NCBI GenBank assembly: GCA_030426065.1
Contig: JAUHZH010000081.1
Location: 1-8,139, forward strand
Source: Gammaproteobacteria bacterium
GTDB lineage: Bacteria; Pseudomonadota; Gammaproteobacteria; Xanthomonadales; Marinicellaceae
Direction of reading: 5' to 3'
DNA length: 8,139 nucleotides
This document shows, one piece after another, positions 1 through 5,744 of this stretch. Below the pieces are notes generated by a model. That model was not told the DNA's origin. It was given only the letters and a program-made list of their open reading frames with translations, and searched no databases. Both the position numbers and the translations under genes were made by a program. Within the stretch, counting starts at the first letter, position 1. Each line of letters begins with the position of its first letter.

Positions 1-94
1 AAAAAGTGTGTGCGTCCAGAGCGGCGCGTGTACGACACGCCATGAGAAACTCCTCGCCGCCGATCCGGAAAAAAAGATCGTCGGCATTTGTTAA
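1..94 (+). other. Open frame at the window edge ending in TAA; 3' end of an unidentified gene or a junction fragment
   Basis: Frame 2 is open from the first base to the TAA at 92-94 and reads about 30 codons ending in HEKLLAADPEKKIVGIC. It looks like plausible protein (a C-terminal tail with three Cys), but I recognise no family. The stretch is about 55% GC and feels richer than the DNA that follows. It is in the same frame as the next gene, whose ATG touches the TAA. It could therefore be the end of an upstream gene, the front half of the same gene cut by a nonsense codon, or unrelated sequence joined at a contig edge. Nothing here separates these options. Confidence 0.3.
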
Positions 95-1156
95 ATGCGT
101 GCGCAGAACCGTGCCTATTTGGCGCAAGGCGCTGATGACAAAGCCGCTTATTATGGACAAGCAGTGATTAAACACCTGAGCCAATCCAACAACAAAACCG
201 CACACATTCGCACGCTATTGAACATGGCACAGTGGCACAATGGTCAGAACAATGCCTTGGTGTTTGAAGAATTTTTGATGGCAGCCAAGGACTTGATTGA
301 TTTGGACACACCGCCTGATTACATGGCCCAATTCCATTGGTTGGAGGCGCAATATTTGGCCCAAAACAATGAACAAGAAAAGGCTTTGGCTGCGGTTGAG
401 TTGGGACTGGTGCATGCCAGTTCTTCAACTGCCTTGAACAACCAGTTGCGCCTACTCAAAGCCGAAATTTCCGAACACCTTGATCCGAAAGCGGCACTCA
501 AAGCCTATCAATCCTATATGGCACACCGCGAAGCTTTTTTGCAGCAAACCTATGATTCTGACTTCAAAACCATCCAACACACCATCGAAAGACAAAAGAT
601 CAATCAGGATTTGATTGAAGAACAACTGCTCAATGCCCAACACAGCGAACGCATCAACAGGATGACCATTTGGGCATTGGGTACCAGTTTGGCATTACTG
701 ATGGTTTTGGCCTACCTGTTGATTTATCACATCAGAAAGAAAAAAGAAAAAGAGCAATTGCTGCAAAACATTTTGCACCACAAGCAGCAGTTACAATTGA
801 TGGAAGCCACCCAAAAACCTGAAGAGGCGGTAGAAAATCTAAGCGGTAAGGCCCAACTTAAATCACACTTGGTTGCTGCCATGTTGGATGCGGTGCTGGT
901 TTGGGAAAGCACCACCCAATCGAGTCAAATCGAATTGGCCGAGCAGTCCAAAGTGTGGACCGTCACCATCGACAATGGTACCTTAAGAACACGTTCATTG
1001 GACAAGTACCTGTCTCTGGAAAAAATCCCTCAAAACCCACGCTGGCGCAACGTCATCAAAACCATACACTTCATCCTCAGCCAAGATGGCTTGGACAAAT
1101 CAGACCGTGACAAACTGGAACAACACATCGACCGCATCATGCCTTGCGTGAAATAA
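95..1156 (+). CDS. TPR-type membrane protein with C-terminal cytoplasmic domain, probably 5'-truncated
   Basis: 353 residues as read. Residues ~3-130 are Ala/Leu-rich helical pairs of tetratricopeptide style (AYLAQGADDKAAYYGQAVI; FHWLEAQYLAQ...EKALAAVELGL). A long Gln/Glu-rich helix (~150-188) likely forms a coiled coil. One strong membrane segment (~190-211) is followed by a basic stop-transfer RKKKEKE and a second coiled coil to ~240. The C-terminal region (~250-350) is a separate compact domain with IELAEQSKVWTVTIDNGTLR, SLDKYLSLEKIP and NPRWRNVIKT. Positive-inside logic puts the TPRs in the periplasm and this domain in the cytoplasm. I believe similar tails occur on other gammaproteobacterial TPR proteins but cannot name the family; a signalling or scaffold role is inference. 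The start is doubtful: there is no Shine-Dalgarno before 95, TAA lies immediately upstream in frame, the protein opens inside a TPR helix, and no signal peptide is present although periplasmic TPRs would need one. Confidence 0.7.
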   Translation: MRAQNRAYLAQGADDKAAYYGQAVIKHLSQSNNKTAHIRTLLNMAQWHNGQNNALVFEEFLMAAKDLIDLDTPPDYMAQFHWLEAQYLAQNNEQEKALAAVELGLVHASSSTALNNQLRLLKAEISEHLDPKAALKAYQSYMAHREAFLQQTYDSDFKTIQHTIERQKINQDLIEEQLLNAQHSERINRMTIWALGTSLALLMVLAYLLIYHIRKKKEKEQLLQNILHHKQQLQLMEATQKPEEAVENLSGKAQLKSHLVAAMLDAVLVWESTTQSSQIELAEQSKVWTVTIDNGTLRTRSLDKYLSLEKIPQNPRWRNVIKTIHFILSQDGLDKSDRDKLEQHIDRIMPCVK

Positions 1157-1158
1157 AG

Positions 1159-1198
1159 AGAGGCCTCTGCATCATTCGTGCATCATGCAAAGGCCTCT
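1159..1198 (-). terminator. Second hairpin downstream of the secreted-protein gene (minus strand)
   Basis: Arms 1159-1172 and 1185-1198 form 14 pairs around a 12-nt loop. In minus-strand RNA every position pairs (one U-G), and the 3' side runs into CUUUAUUU. In plus-strand RNA the same position is a C-A mismatch, and the 3' side is A-rich rather than U-rich. It therefore fits better as a backup terminator for the gene at 1278-1814, though it could also slow transcription leaving the TPR gene. The loop side repeats TGCATCAT (1168-1175 and 1179-1186). Confidence 0.6.
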
Positions 1199-1232
1199 AA
1201 AAGGCGACCCTTCCGGACCGTGAAAGGTCACC
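1199..1232 (-). terminator. Rho-independent terminator of the secreted-protein gene (minus strand)
   Basis: Arms 1203-1212 and 1223-1232 form 10 pairs in minus-strand RNA (eight Watson-Crick, two G-U) around a 10-nt loop, followed by UUUU (1202-1199). In plus-strand RNA the two wobbles become mismatches, which points to minus-strand use. It lies about 45 bases past the TGA of the gene at 1278-1814. Confidence 0.65.
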
Positions 1233-1277
1233 ACTCCATTGGCTCGATTGTAAAAACCGAACCAGTTGAACTTGAAA

Positions 1278-1814
1278 TCAGTTGTTGATTTGGTAGGCTG
1301 GTTTTTTACTCACCAAAACCACACAGTTGAACGACAAACCATGTACAAAGCGGTAGTCATCATGGTGATTCGCGGCTGGGCCGACACCGTCTGTGAATGT
1401 GGCAGGGCCAGTGAATTGGGGGATCAAACCATGCGGATAGTCTGCTTGGTGTAACAAAGCATAGGCATTGCAGCGATCAACCGCTGCGGCACGCGCAGCG
1501 TTGAAGTGATCAAATACACCACAAGTTTTGTTCAAACTGCCCGATTCAAAATCACAATCTGTGCGGCCCACTTTTTGGTACTCTTTGCGCTTATTTTGGG
1601 TTGAAGACCTGCGCGTCAAGGTATCCATCTCAAATTTGGATCGACTGATGTTGAGACCGCCGACCAAATCCTTTTCAGACAAATCATAACTGACCGCAAC
1701 ATGGTAGGGGTTGTAACCATACTCAGAGTTGTATGCCAAAATCTCAGTTAAAAAATCGTGTGCGCTCGCCAACACTGGGCAGCACAGACTCAAAAATATC
1801 AACGCCTTTCTCAT
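1278..1814 (-). CDS. Secreted four-cysteine protein of unknown function
   Basis: 178 residues. The start is set at 1814 because it gives a clean signal peptide (MRKALIFLSLCCPVLASA, likely cut before HDF) and has AGGAAAAGGA a few bases upstream; an open frame reaching further to 2018 has neither. The mature part is about 160 residues, hydrophilic, with Tyr/Asn-rich stretches near the N-terminus (YNSEYGYNPYHVAVSYDL) and four Cys (C87, C98, C115, C164) that could form two disulfides in the periplasm or outside the cell. A helical AARAAAVDRCNAYALL segment contains C115, and the tail has a His/Asp patch (NHHDDYRFVHG). No catalytic motif and no known family is recognised. It is a single gene, convergent with the TPR gene and divergent from the GTPase operon, with its own tandem terminators. 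Confidence 0.75.
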   Translation of the reverse strand: MRKALIFLSLCCPVLASAHDFLTEILAYNSEYGYNPYHVAVSYDLSEKDLVGGLNISRSKFEMDTLTRRSSTQNKRKEYQKVGRTDCDFESGSLNKTCGVFDHFNAARAAAVDRCNAYALLHQADYPHGLIPQFTGPATFTDGVGPAANHHDDYRFVHGLSFNCVVLVSKKPAYQINN

Positions 1815-1929
1815 TTTCCTTTTCCTGTGTTTGGGGGAACACATCTTACACCCTCGAAGCAATGGTTTGACTTGATTGTCAGGAAAAAAGTGGAACAAAT
1901 CACAGATAAACCATTGATTTTGATGACAT

Positions 1930-1942
1930 TGGTTTGACCAAG
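1930..1942. promoter_or_regulatory. Inverted repeat in the divergent spacer, possible operator
   Basis: TTGGTTTGACCAA is a perfect palindrome with 5-base arms and a 3-base centre. Its core TGGTTTGAC also occurs at 1863-1871, 67 bases away in the same direction. Two copies between divergent genes are suggestive of a binding site, but the motif is short and no regulator is known. A second small inverted repeat, CAAGGG-ACG-CCCTTG (1992-2006), and a GTGATT/AATCAC hairpin with a T-rich loop (1945-1963) lie in the same spacer. Confidence 0.25.
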
Positions 1943-2079
1943 ACGTGATTTTTTTTGAATCACCATGAAAACGTACGATCCCATCACTGTTCAAGGGACG
2001 CCCTTGGTTGTCGCCCAAAAAATCACCTCATCGCATCCTCATCCATGACCAACCGCAGAGGCAAGCAGACATCAAATCC

Positions 2080-2088
2080 TGTTACAAT
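2080..2088 (+). promoter_or_regulatory. Extended -10 promoter element of the GTPase operon
   Basis: TGTTACAAT matches the extended -10 form TGnTAnnnT. No good -35 is seen 16-18 bases upstream, which extended -10 promoters can tolerate. The expected transcription start, 6-7 bases after the hexamer, falls on or next to the ATG at 2095, so the transcript could be leaderless. Confidence 0.4.
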
Positions 2089-2094
2089 GTTTGG

Positions 2095-3552
2095 ATGAAA
2101 TTCAATCCGAAAAACTTGATGGTGGTGGGTGCTGCCGTGCTTGGCTTGTTGGCCGTTGTGCTGGTCTTGGTACTGGCAGAGAAGCTGCTGGCGATCTGGC
2201 ATTACTTACAAGAAGCCCCGTTTTGGCTGGTCATGATTTACGCCACTTTGCTCCTCATCATAGCTGTATTGCCGTTGTGGCTGATGGTTAAGTTCAAATC
2301 CAAAACCCCTTCGAAATCTGAACCCCAAGGCCATGGATTTGATTTGGATGAAGACAGCTTGAAAGGCCGTTTAGAAAAAGAGCAGCTGCGAGGTGTCGAC
2401 ACTTTGGCAGCTGAACATGAACTGGCTGAATTAGAGGCCAGGCGCCATCGCGGCTTGTTTCACCTGACCTTATTCGGCCACGCGTCGAGTGGCAAATCAT
2501 CGCTGATACAGGCATTGATGCCAGAAAAAGAGATTGACACCGATGTGGTGAAGGGCACCACCACGCACATCACGCACCACCAATACGGCCATTTGGTTTT
2601 GGGTGAAGTGCCTGGCTACGATGCCGTTGAACAAGCGAACCTGACCCAGCTGGCATTGGAAGAAGCGCGCCGGGCTCATGTGGTGGTGTTTTTGCTCAAT
2701 GGCGACCTGACCCGAACAGAAATGACCCTGTTTCAATCGTTAAAGAACATCCAGAAACCCATGGTGCTGGCGCTCAATAAAATGGACTTGTATTCACAAG
2801 AGCAACAAACCCAATTGCAACAGGCGATCGCAGAAAAAACCGCCGATCGTTTCCCTGTCGTGAGCATCTCAACCGGCGGCTTTGAATCGGTTCAACTGGA
2901 ACAAGCCGATGGCACCGTGGTCACAGAACAAAGACCCAGAACACAGATCATCAAGCCTCTGATCGATGCCATAGAGCAAGTGATTCAAGGCAATGAAACC
3001 GCCCTGCACCGCTTCAGGGATGCTGGCTTTTTACAACTCGCTTCTGAAAAATTAACCGAAGCCAGCCTCGACCACAACCAGAAAGAAGCCATGAAAATCA
3101 TCGATTCTCACACCAACAAAGCGATCGTTGGTGCTTTGGCGTCGGTGGCCCCCGGCAGTGATTTGGTGATCCAAGGCACCATTGGCACCCAACTGGTTCG
3201 CAGTTTGTGTGAGTTGTATCAAGTCCCTTTCAATCAGCTGCAAATCGATCAAGTGCTCAAATCAACAGGTGGTAAATTGAAAACCAGCACCTCGCTGATT
3301 TTGGCCATATCAGGCAATGCCCTGAAATCATTTCCTGGTTTGGGCACCGCAGCTGGTGGTATCATGCATGCGGTGGCTTACGGCCTGATATTCAATTCAT
3401 TGGGCCAGTCCGTGCACCTGACCTTGCAGAAGCACGGTGCATTGAACCCTGAAAAAACCCAACAATCATTCGAGGAGTTGCTCATTGGCAGTTCGCAAAA
3501 CCTGGCAAAAGATTTGGCAAAAATGGCGCTCAAAATCCGCCAAAAAAGCTGA
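2095..3552 (+). CDS. Membrane-anchored GTPase with DUF697/YcjF-like C-terminal region
   Basis: 485 residues from ATG 2095. Two membrane segments (~8-30 and ~42-64) anchor it, with the bulk on the cytoplasmic side. A charged linker (~70-120) leads to an Era/HSR1-type G domain: G1 GHASSGKS (128-135), Thr-rich switch I (~155-158), G3-equivalent EVPG (171-174), G4 NKMD (228-231), and probable G5 around SIST (~257). G3 has Glu where Asp normally helps hold Mg2+, so hydrolysis may be altered. After an ADGTVVTEQRPRT insert, the last ~150 residues hold IVGALASVAPGSDLVIQG and glycine-rich hydrophobic helices, as in DUF697 proteins such as YcjF. The start is uncertain: a TTG at 2008 with AGGG upstream would add 29 residues with no domain, so 2095 is preferred despite lacking a Shine-Dalgarno. 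It is the first gene of an operon with a second GTPase and a glutaredoxin-like protein. The physiological role is unknown. Confidence 0.85.
   Translation: MKFNPKNLMVVGAAVLGLLAVVLVLVLAEKLLAIWHYLQEAPFWLVMIYATLLLIIAVLPLWLMVKFKSKTPSKSEPQGHGFDLDEDSLKGRLEKEQLRGVDTLAAEHELAELEARRHRGLFHLTLFGHASSGKSSLIQALMPEKEIDTDVVKGTTTHITHHQYGHLVLGEVPGYDAVEQANLTQLALEEARRAHVVVFLLNGDLTRTEMTLFQSLKNIQKPMVLALNKMDLYSQEQQTQLQQAIAEKTADRFPVVSISTGGFESVQLEQADGTVVTEQRPRTQIIKPLIDAIEQVIQGNETALHRFRDAGFLQLASEKLTEASLDHNQKEAMKIIDSHTNKAIVGALASVAPGSDLVIQGTIGTQLVRSLCELYQVPFNQLQIDQVLKSTGGKLKTSTSLILAISGNALKSFPGLGTAAGGIMHAVAYGLIFNSLGQSVHLTLQKHGALNPEKTQQSFEELLIGSSQNLAKDLAKMALKIRQKS
3472..3477 (+). promoter_or_regulatory. Shine-Dalgarno that fixes a TTG start for the second GTPase
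   Basis: GAGGAG lies 7 bases before TTG 3485, inside the coding region of the first GTPase. No in-frame ATG exists before the G1 motif, and the next alternative (GTG 3698) has no ribosome binding site and would leave only 18 residues before G1. This decides the start. Confidence 0.7.
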
Positions 3553-4867
3553 TCAAACCAGACAAGAAAAGGATCCAGAAACGCCAGCCATCGAAGCCTC
3601 TGCCCAGCAGCAGGCACTGAGCAGCCTGCGGCAACTGTTTTCCGACAACAACATCCCGGCCGCGGTTCGGGCACAACTGAAGTCACAGTACCAGCAAGTG
3701 CAAAGCTTGATTGAAAAACTGGAACAGCAACAAATCCACATCGTGGTTTTCGGCAAAGTCAGCACAGGGAAATCTTCCCTCCTCAATGCCTTGTTGGGTC
3801 AGCACCATTTCGACACCAGCCCATTGCATGGAGAAACCAAACACAACCAACCTTTGGATTGGCAAACCCACCAACACCAATCCATCGTTTTGATTGACAC
3901 ACCAGGAACCGATGAATTTGACGGAGAAGCCCGTGAAGCGATGGCCAAACAAGCCGCCAAACAAGCCGACATTGTTTTGTTTTTGCTTGATGGCGACATC
4001 AGTGATTCAGAGTTAGGCCAACTCAATCACATCGCTTCCCCTGAAAAGGCCGTCTTGTTGGTGTTGAACAAAGCAGACTTGTACTCAAGCGATGAGGTTC
4101 AACGCATCGAAGCATCAATCAAGGAAAAGACCCAACACCTGAATGTCAAATGGGTGGTCTGTGCCGCTGACCCGAAACCGCAAACCGTCATCACCCAACA
4201 TGCCGATGGCAGTGAAACCCAAACACAGAGGCACACAGCGCCTGACATCCAATCTCTGAAAAACCACATATGGCATGTGCTGGAAAAAGACGGTAAAACC
4301 TTGAGTGCATTGAATGCCAGTTTGTTTGCCAGCCAGGTCAGCAGTCAGGTCGCCGCCAACATCGTGCAGTTGCGTCAGGATGCGGCCAACAAGATCATCA
4401 GAACCCACTGCATCGCCAAAGGTGTGGGTGTGGCTTGCAACCCCGTACCGGTGGCCGATTTGTTGTTGGCGGCTGGTATTGACGTCAACATGATCAGGCA
4501 ACTGTCTGGTTTGTATGGATTGCAACTGAGTAAAACCGATGCCAGCAAACTGACCGTCACCATCATGGCCCAATTGGCGGTTTTGATGGGTGCTGTTTGG
4601 GGTGTCAACTTGCTTTCGTCAACGCTGAAAACCTTGAGCGCGGGGTTATCGACCACATTAACCGCGACAGCACAAGGCGCTTTGGGTTATTATGCCACTT
4701 ACTTGGTGGGCTCCATAGCTGAACAATATTTTGCCCAGGGCAACCAATGGGGCGACGAAGGCCCGAAAGCCTTGGCTAAACGGATTGTCAAAAACCTCGA
4801 TCGACAATCCATATTGCAAGAAGCCAGTGAACAAATACTCGACCTTTTGAAGCAAAAGAAATCATGA
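3485..4867 (+). CDS. Second GTPase of the operon (Era/HSR1-like G domain, DUF697-like tail)
   Basis: 460 residues from a TTG start, overlapping the previous gene by 68 bases in another frame. The N-terminus is a basic, Trp-rich amphipathic stretch (MAVRKTWQKIWQKWRSK) that may bind membrane, then a helical linker. The G domain is intact: G1 GKVSTGKS (90-97), switch I Thr probably T117, G3 DTPG (138-141), G4 NKAD (195-198), and G5 near CAA (226-228). After an ADGSETQTQR insert (240-249) come helices of DUF697 type: a Pro/Asp-containing PVPVADLLLAAGIDV (320-334), MIRQLSGLYGL, and hydrophobic segments ~360-380 and ~398-412 that could insert in or lie on the membrane. Shared motifs with the upstream protein suggest an ancient tandem duplication, with this copy keeping all canonical nucleotide-binding residues. 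The pair may work together, perhaps as a heterodimer; this is inference. The cellular role is unknown. Confidence 0.85.
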   Translation: MAVRKTWQKIWQKWRSKSAKKADQTRQEKDPETPAIEASAQQQALSSLRQLFSDNNIPAAVRAQLKSQYQQVQSLIEKLEQQQIHIVVFGKVSTGKSSLLNALLGQHHFDTSPLHGETKHNQPLDWQTHQHQSIVLIDTPGTDEFDGEAREAMAKQAAKQADIVLFLLDGDISDSELGQLNHIASPEKAVLLVLNKADLYSSDEVQRIEASIKEKTQHLNVKWVVCAADPKPQTVITQHADGSETQTQRHTAPDIQSLKNHIWHVLEKDGKTLSALNASLFASQVSSQVAANIVQLRQDAANKIIRTHCIAKGVGVACNPVPVADLLLAAGIDVNMIRQLSGLYGLQLSKTDASKLTVTIMAQLAVLMGAVWGVNLLSSTLKTLSAGLSTTLTATAQGALGYYATYLVGSIAEQYFAQGNQWGDEGPKALAKRIVKNLDRQSILQEASEQILDLLKQKKS

Positions 4868-5184
4868 AAAACCTGATCATACTGGTGTTGGCGGTTTACC
4901 TGCTGACACTGATATTTCAACCTGAACCGCCCGAAGATTACAACGCCATACATGGCGAACCCGTCATCATGTATGCGACTGATTGGTGCGGTTATTGCAA
5001 AAAAATGCGCGAATTGTTCGAGTCAAAAGGCATCCGCTACCGCGAATTCAACATTGAGTCTTCAACCATGGCCCACCAAGAATTCAAGTCATTGGGTGGC
5101 AAAGGGGTACCACTGACGTTGGTCAACGGGACAGCGGTTCACGGTTACAATCCCAAAAAAGTGATGAGCCTACTCAATCAATAA
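4864..5184 (+). CDS. Membrane-tethered glutaredoxin-like protein
   Basis: 106 residues. The ATG overlaps the stop of the second GTPase (ATGA), so translation is probably coupled; no clear Shine-Dalgarno is present. Residues ~4-18 (LIILVLAVYLLTLIF) form one membrane anchor with a Lys before it and an acidic Pro-rich linker after it (QPEPPEDY). By the positive-inside rule the redox domain should face the periplasm. The domain has the glutaredoxin fold order: strand VIMYATD, active site C-G-Y-C (C42, C45), helix KKMRELFESKGI, strand YREFNIE, a GVP cis-proline loop (81-83), and a HGYNPKKV end. It probably performs thiol-disulfide exchange; the partner is unknown. CGYC differs from the classic CPYC and could change the redox potential. 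As the third gene of the GTPase operon it may act on the same membrane-associated process. Confidence 0.85.
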   Translation: MKNLIILVLAVYLLTLIFQPEPPEDYNAIHGEPVIMYATDWCGYCKKMRELFESKGIRYREFNIESSTMAHQEFKSLGGKGVPLTLVNGTAVHGYNPKKVMSLLNQ

Positions 5185-5235
5185 ATAAGCCTAACACCTC
5201 AACAGCACCCCACGTCATGAGACCGTCAAAATACC

Positions 5236-5361
5236 TGTCGTTGCGAACGAGCCTAAGCGCGAGGTGAATTGCTTGCAAGAGAGGGCGGCCGTTTCCGCAT
5301 CCTTGCTCTCACGACACACCTACATCCATGTAGGCGGCCTGGGCCGAGTGCGACAACCTCG
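5236..5361. repeat. Structured GC-rich intergenic element, candidate dispersed repeat
   Basis: The gap 5185-5540 shows no credible gene. Its first half is GC-rich and full of short inverted repeats: a tight hairpin CCTACAT-CC-ATGTAGG (5319-5334), CGAGGT (5260-5265) facing ACCTCG (5356-5361), palindromic CTTGCAAG, and GGCGGCC twice (5284-5290, 5333-5339). The style resembles the REP/MITE-like intergenic repeats common in Gammaproteobacteria, but no second copy exists here to prove it. The second half (5362-5498) is AT-richer and holds nothing I can name. Confidence 0.35.
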
Positions 5362-5498
5362 ATTACGGAGTAAACATCAGGCAGTGACCAAAAGTACATG
5401 TGTGTTTGAAATTACCTAATCGTTCCTCGATCTCTAAATTGAGGGTAATAAAAAGCCAGTAGATAGGGGGCTCGCTCATCACATTTTTGAATATTACA

Positions 5499-5527
5499 TT
5501 GACACCCCTTGACCCTTTCCCTATCAT
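5499..5527 (+). promoter_or_regulatory. Sigma-70 promoter of btuB
   Basis: A perfect -35 TTGACA (5499-5504), a 17-base spacer and -10 TATCAT (5522-5527, five of six consensus). Transcription would begin near 5534, just before the first helix of the riboswitch at 5541. Position and quality agree with it driving btuB. Confidence 0.75.
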
Positions 5528-5540
5528 CCTGCGCCACAGT

Positions 5541-5706
5541 TGAAGGTGCCTTGAATAAGGTGAAACGGGAAGTTGGTTGAATTCCAACACTGCCCCCGCA
5601 ACGGTGATTGAAGACAAATCACAGGCCACTGAATGACTCATTTGGGAAGGCGATTTGTGATGGCTTGACGCCCTTCATCAGTCCGGAGACCGGCCTTCAT
5701 TTTTTT
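5541..5706 (+). ncRNA. Cobalamin riboswitch controlling btuB
   Basis: All the hallmarks of the AdoCbl/B12 aptamer appear in order: CTGCCCCCGCAACGGT (core, ~5590-5605), GGCCACTG (5624-5631), TGGGAAGG (5643-5650), and the B12 box AGTCCGGAGACCGGCCT (5680-5696). A closing helix P1 is formed by TGAAGG (5541-5546) with CCTTCA (5694-5699). An internal stem ACAAATC/GATTTGT (5614-5620 and 5652-5658) encloses the GCCACTG...GGGAAGG part. P1 is followed at once by seven T (5700-5706), suggesting control by transcription termination, though blocking of translation is also common in this class. The btuB start is about 40 bases downstream. Known family behaviour is repression when cobalamin is abundant. Confidence 0.93.
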
Positions 5707-5744
5707 AAATGCAATGAATTCGCTCGGTGGGAGCAGGAACAATC

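Noticed and set aside
1863..1938. TTGACT/TTGACC as -35 boxes for the GTPase operon
   Set aside because: At 16-18 bases downstream neither has a -10 resembling TATAAT (GTGGAA and GAATCA), so no promoter is claimed.
1815..2018. N-terminal extension of the secreted protein to a start at 2018
   Set aside because: The extension would bury the signal peptide at residue 69 and has no ribosome binding site at its start; the ATG at 1814 has both.
2008..2094. TTG 2008 as start of the first GTPase
   Set aside because: AGGG lies upstream at a workable distance, but the 29 added residues are polar, unlike a domain, and precede the membrane helices awkwardly. Kept only as an alternative.
4115..4573. Long minus-strand open frame (152 codons) inside the second GTPase
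   Set aside because: A shadow of a strongly supported coding region: no ribosome binding site or domain, and low-complexity His/Gln/Gly-rich composition typical of antisense reading.
5363..5641. Minus-strand open frame of 92 codons upstream of btuB
   Set aside because: It lies across the riboswitch core and the btuB promoter, antisense to conserved RNA motifs, with no family signal.
5727..5744. GTG 5727 as the btuB start
   Set aside because: The six extra residues spoil the signal peptide start, and the Shine-Dalgarno sits inside this extension, correctly spaced for ATG 5745.
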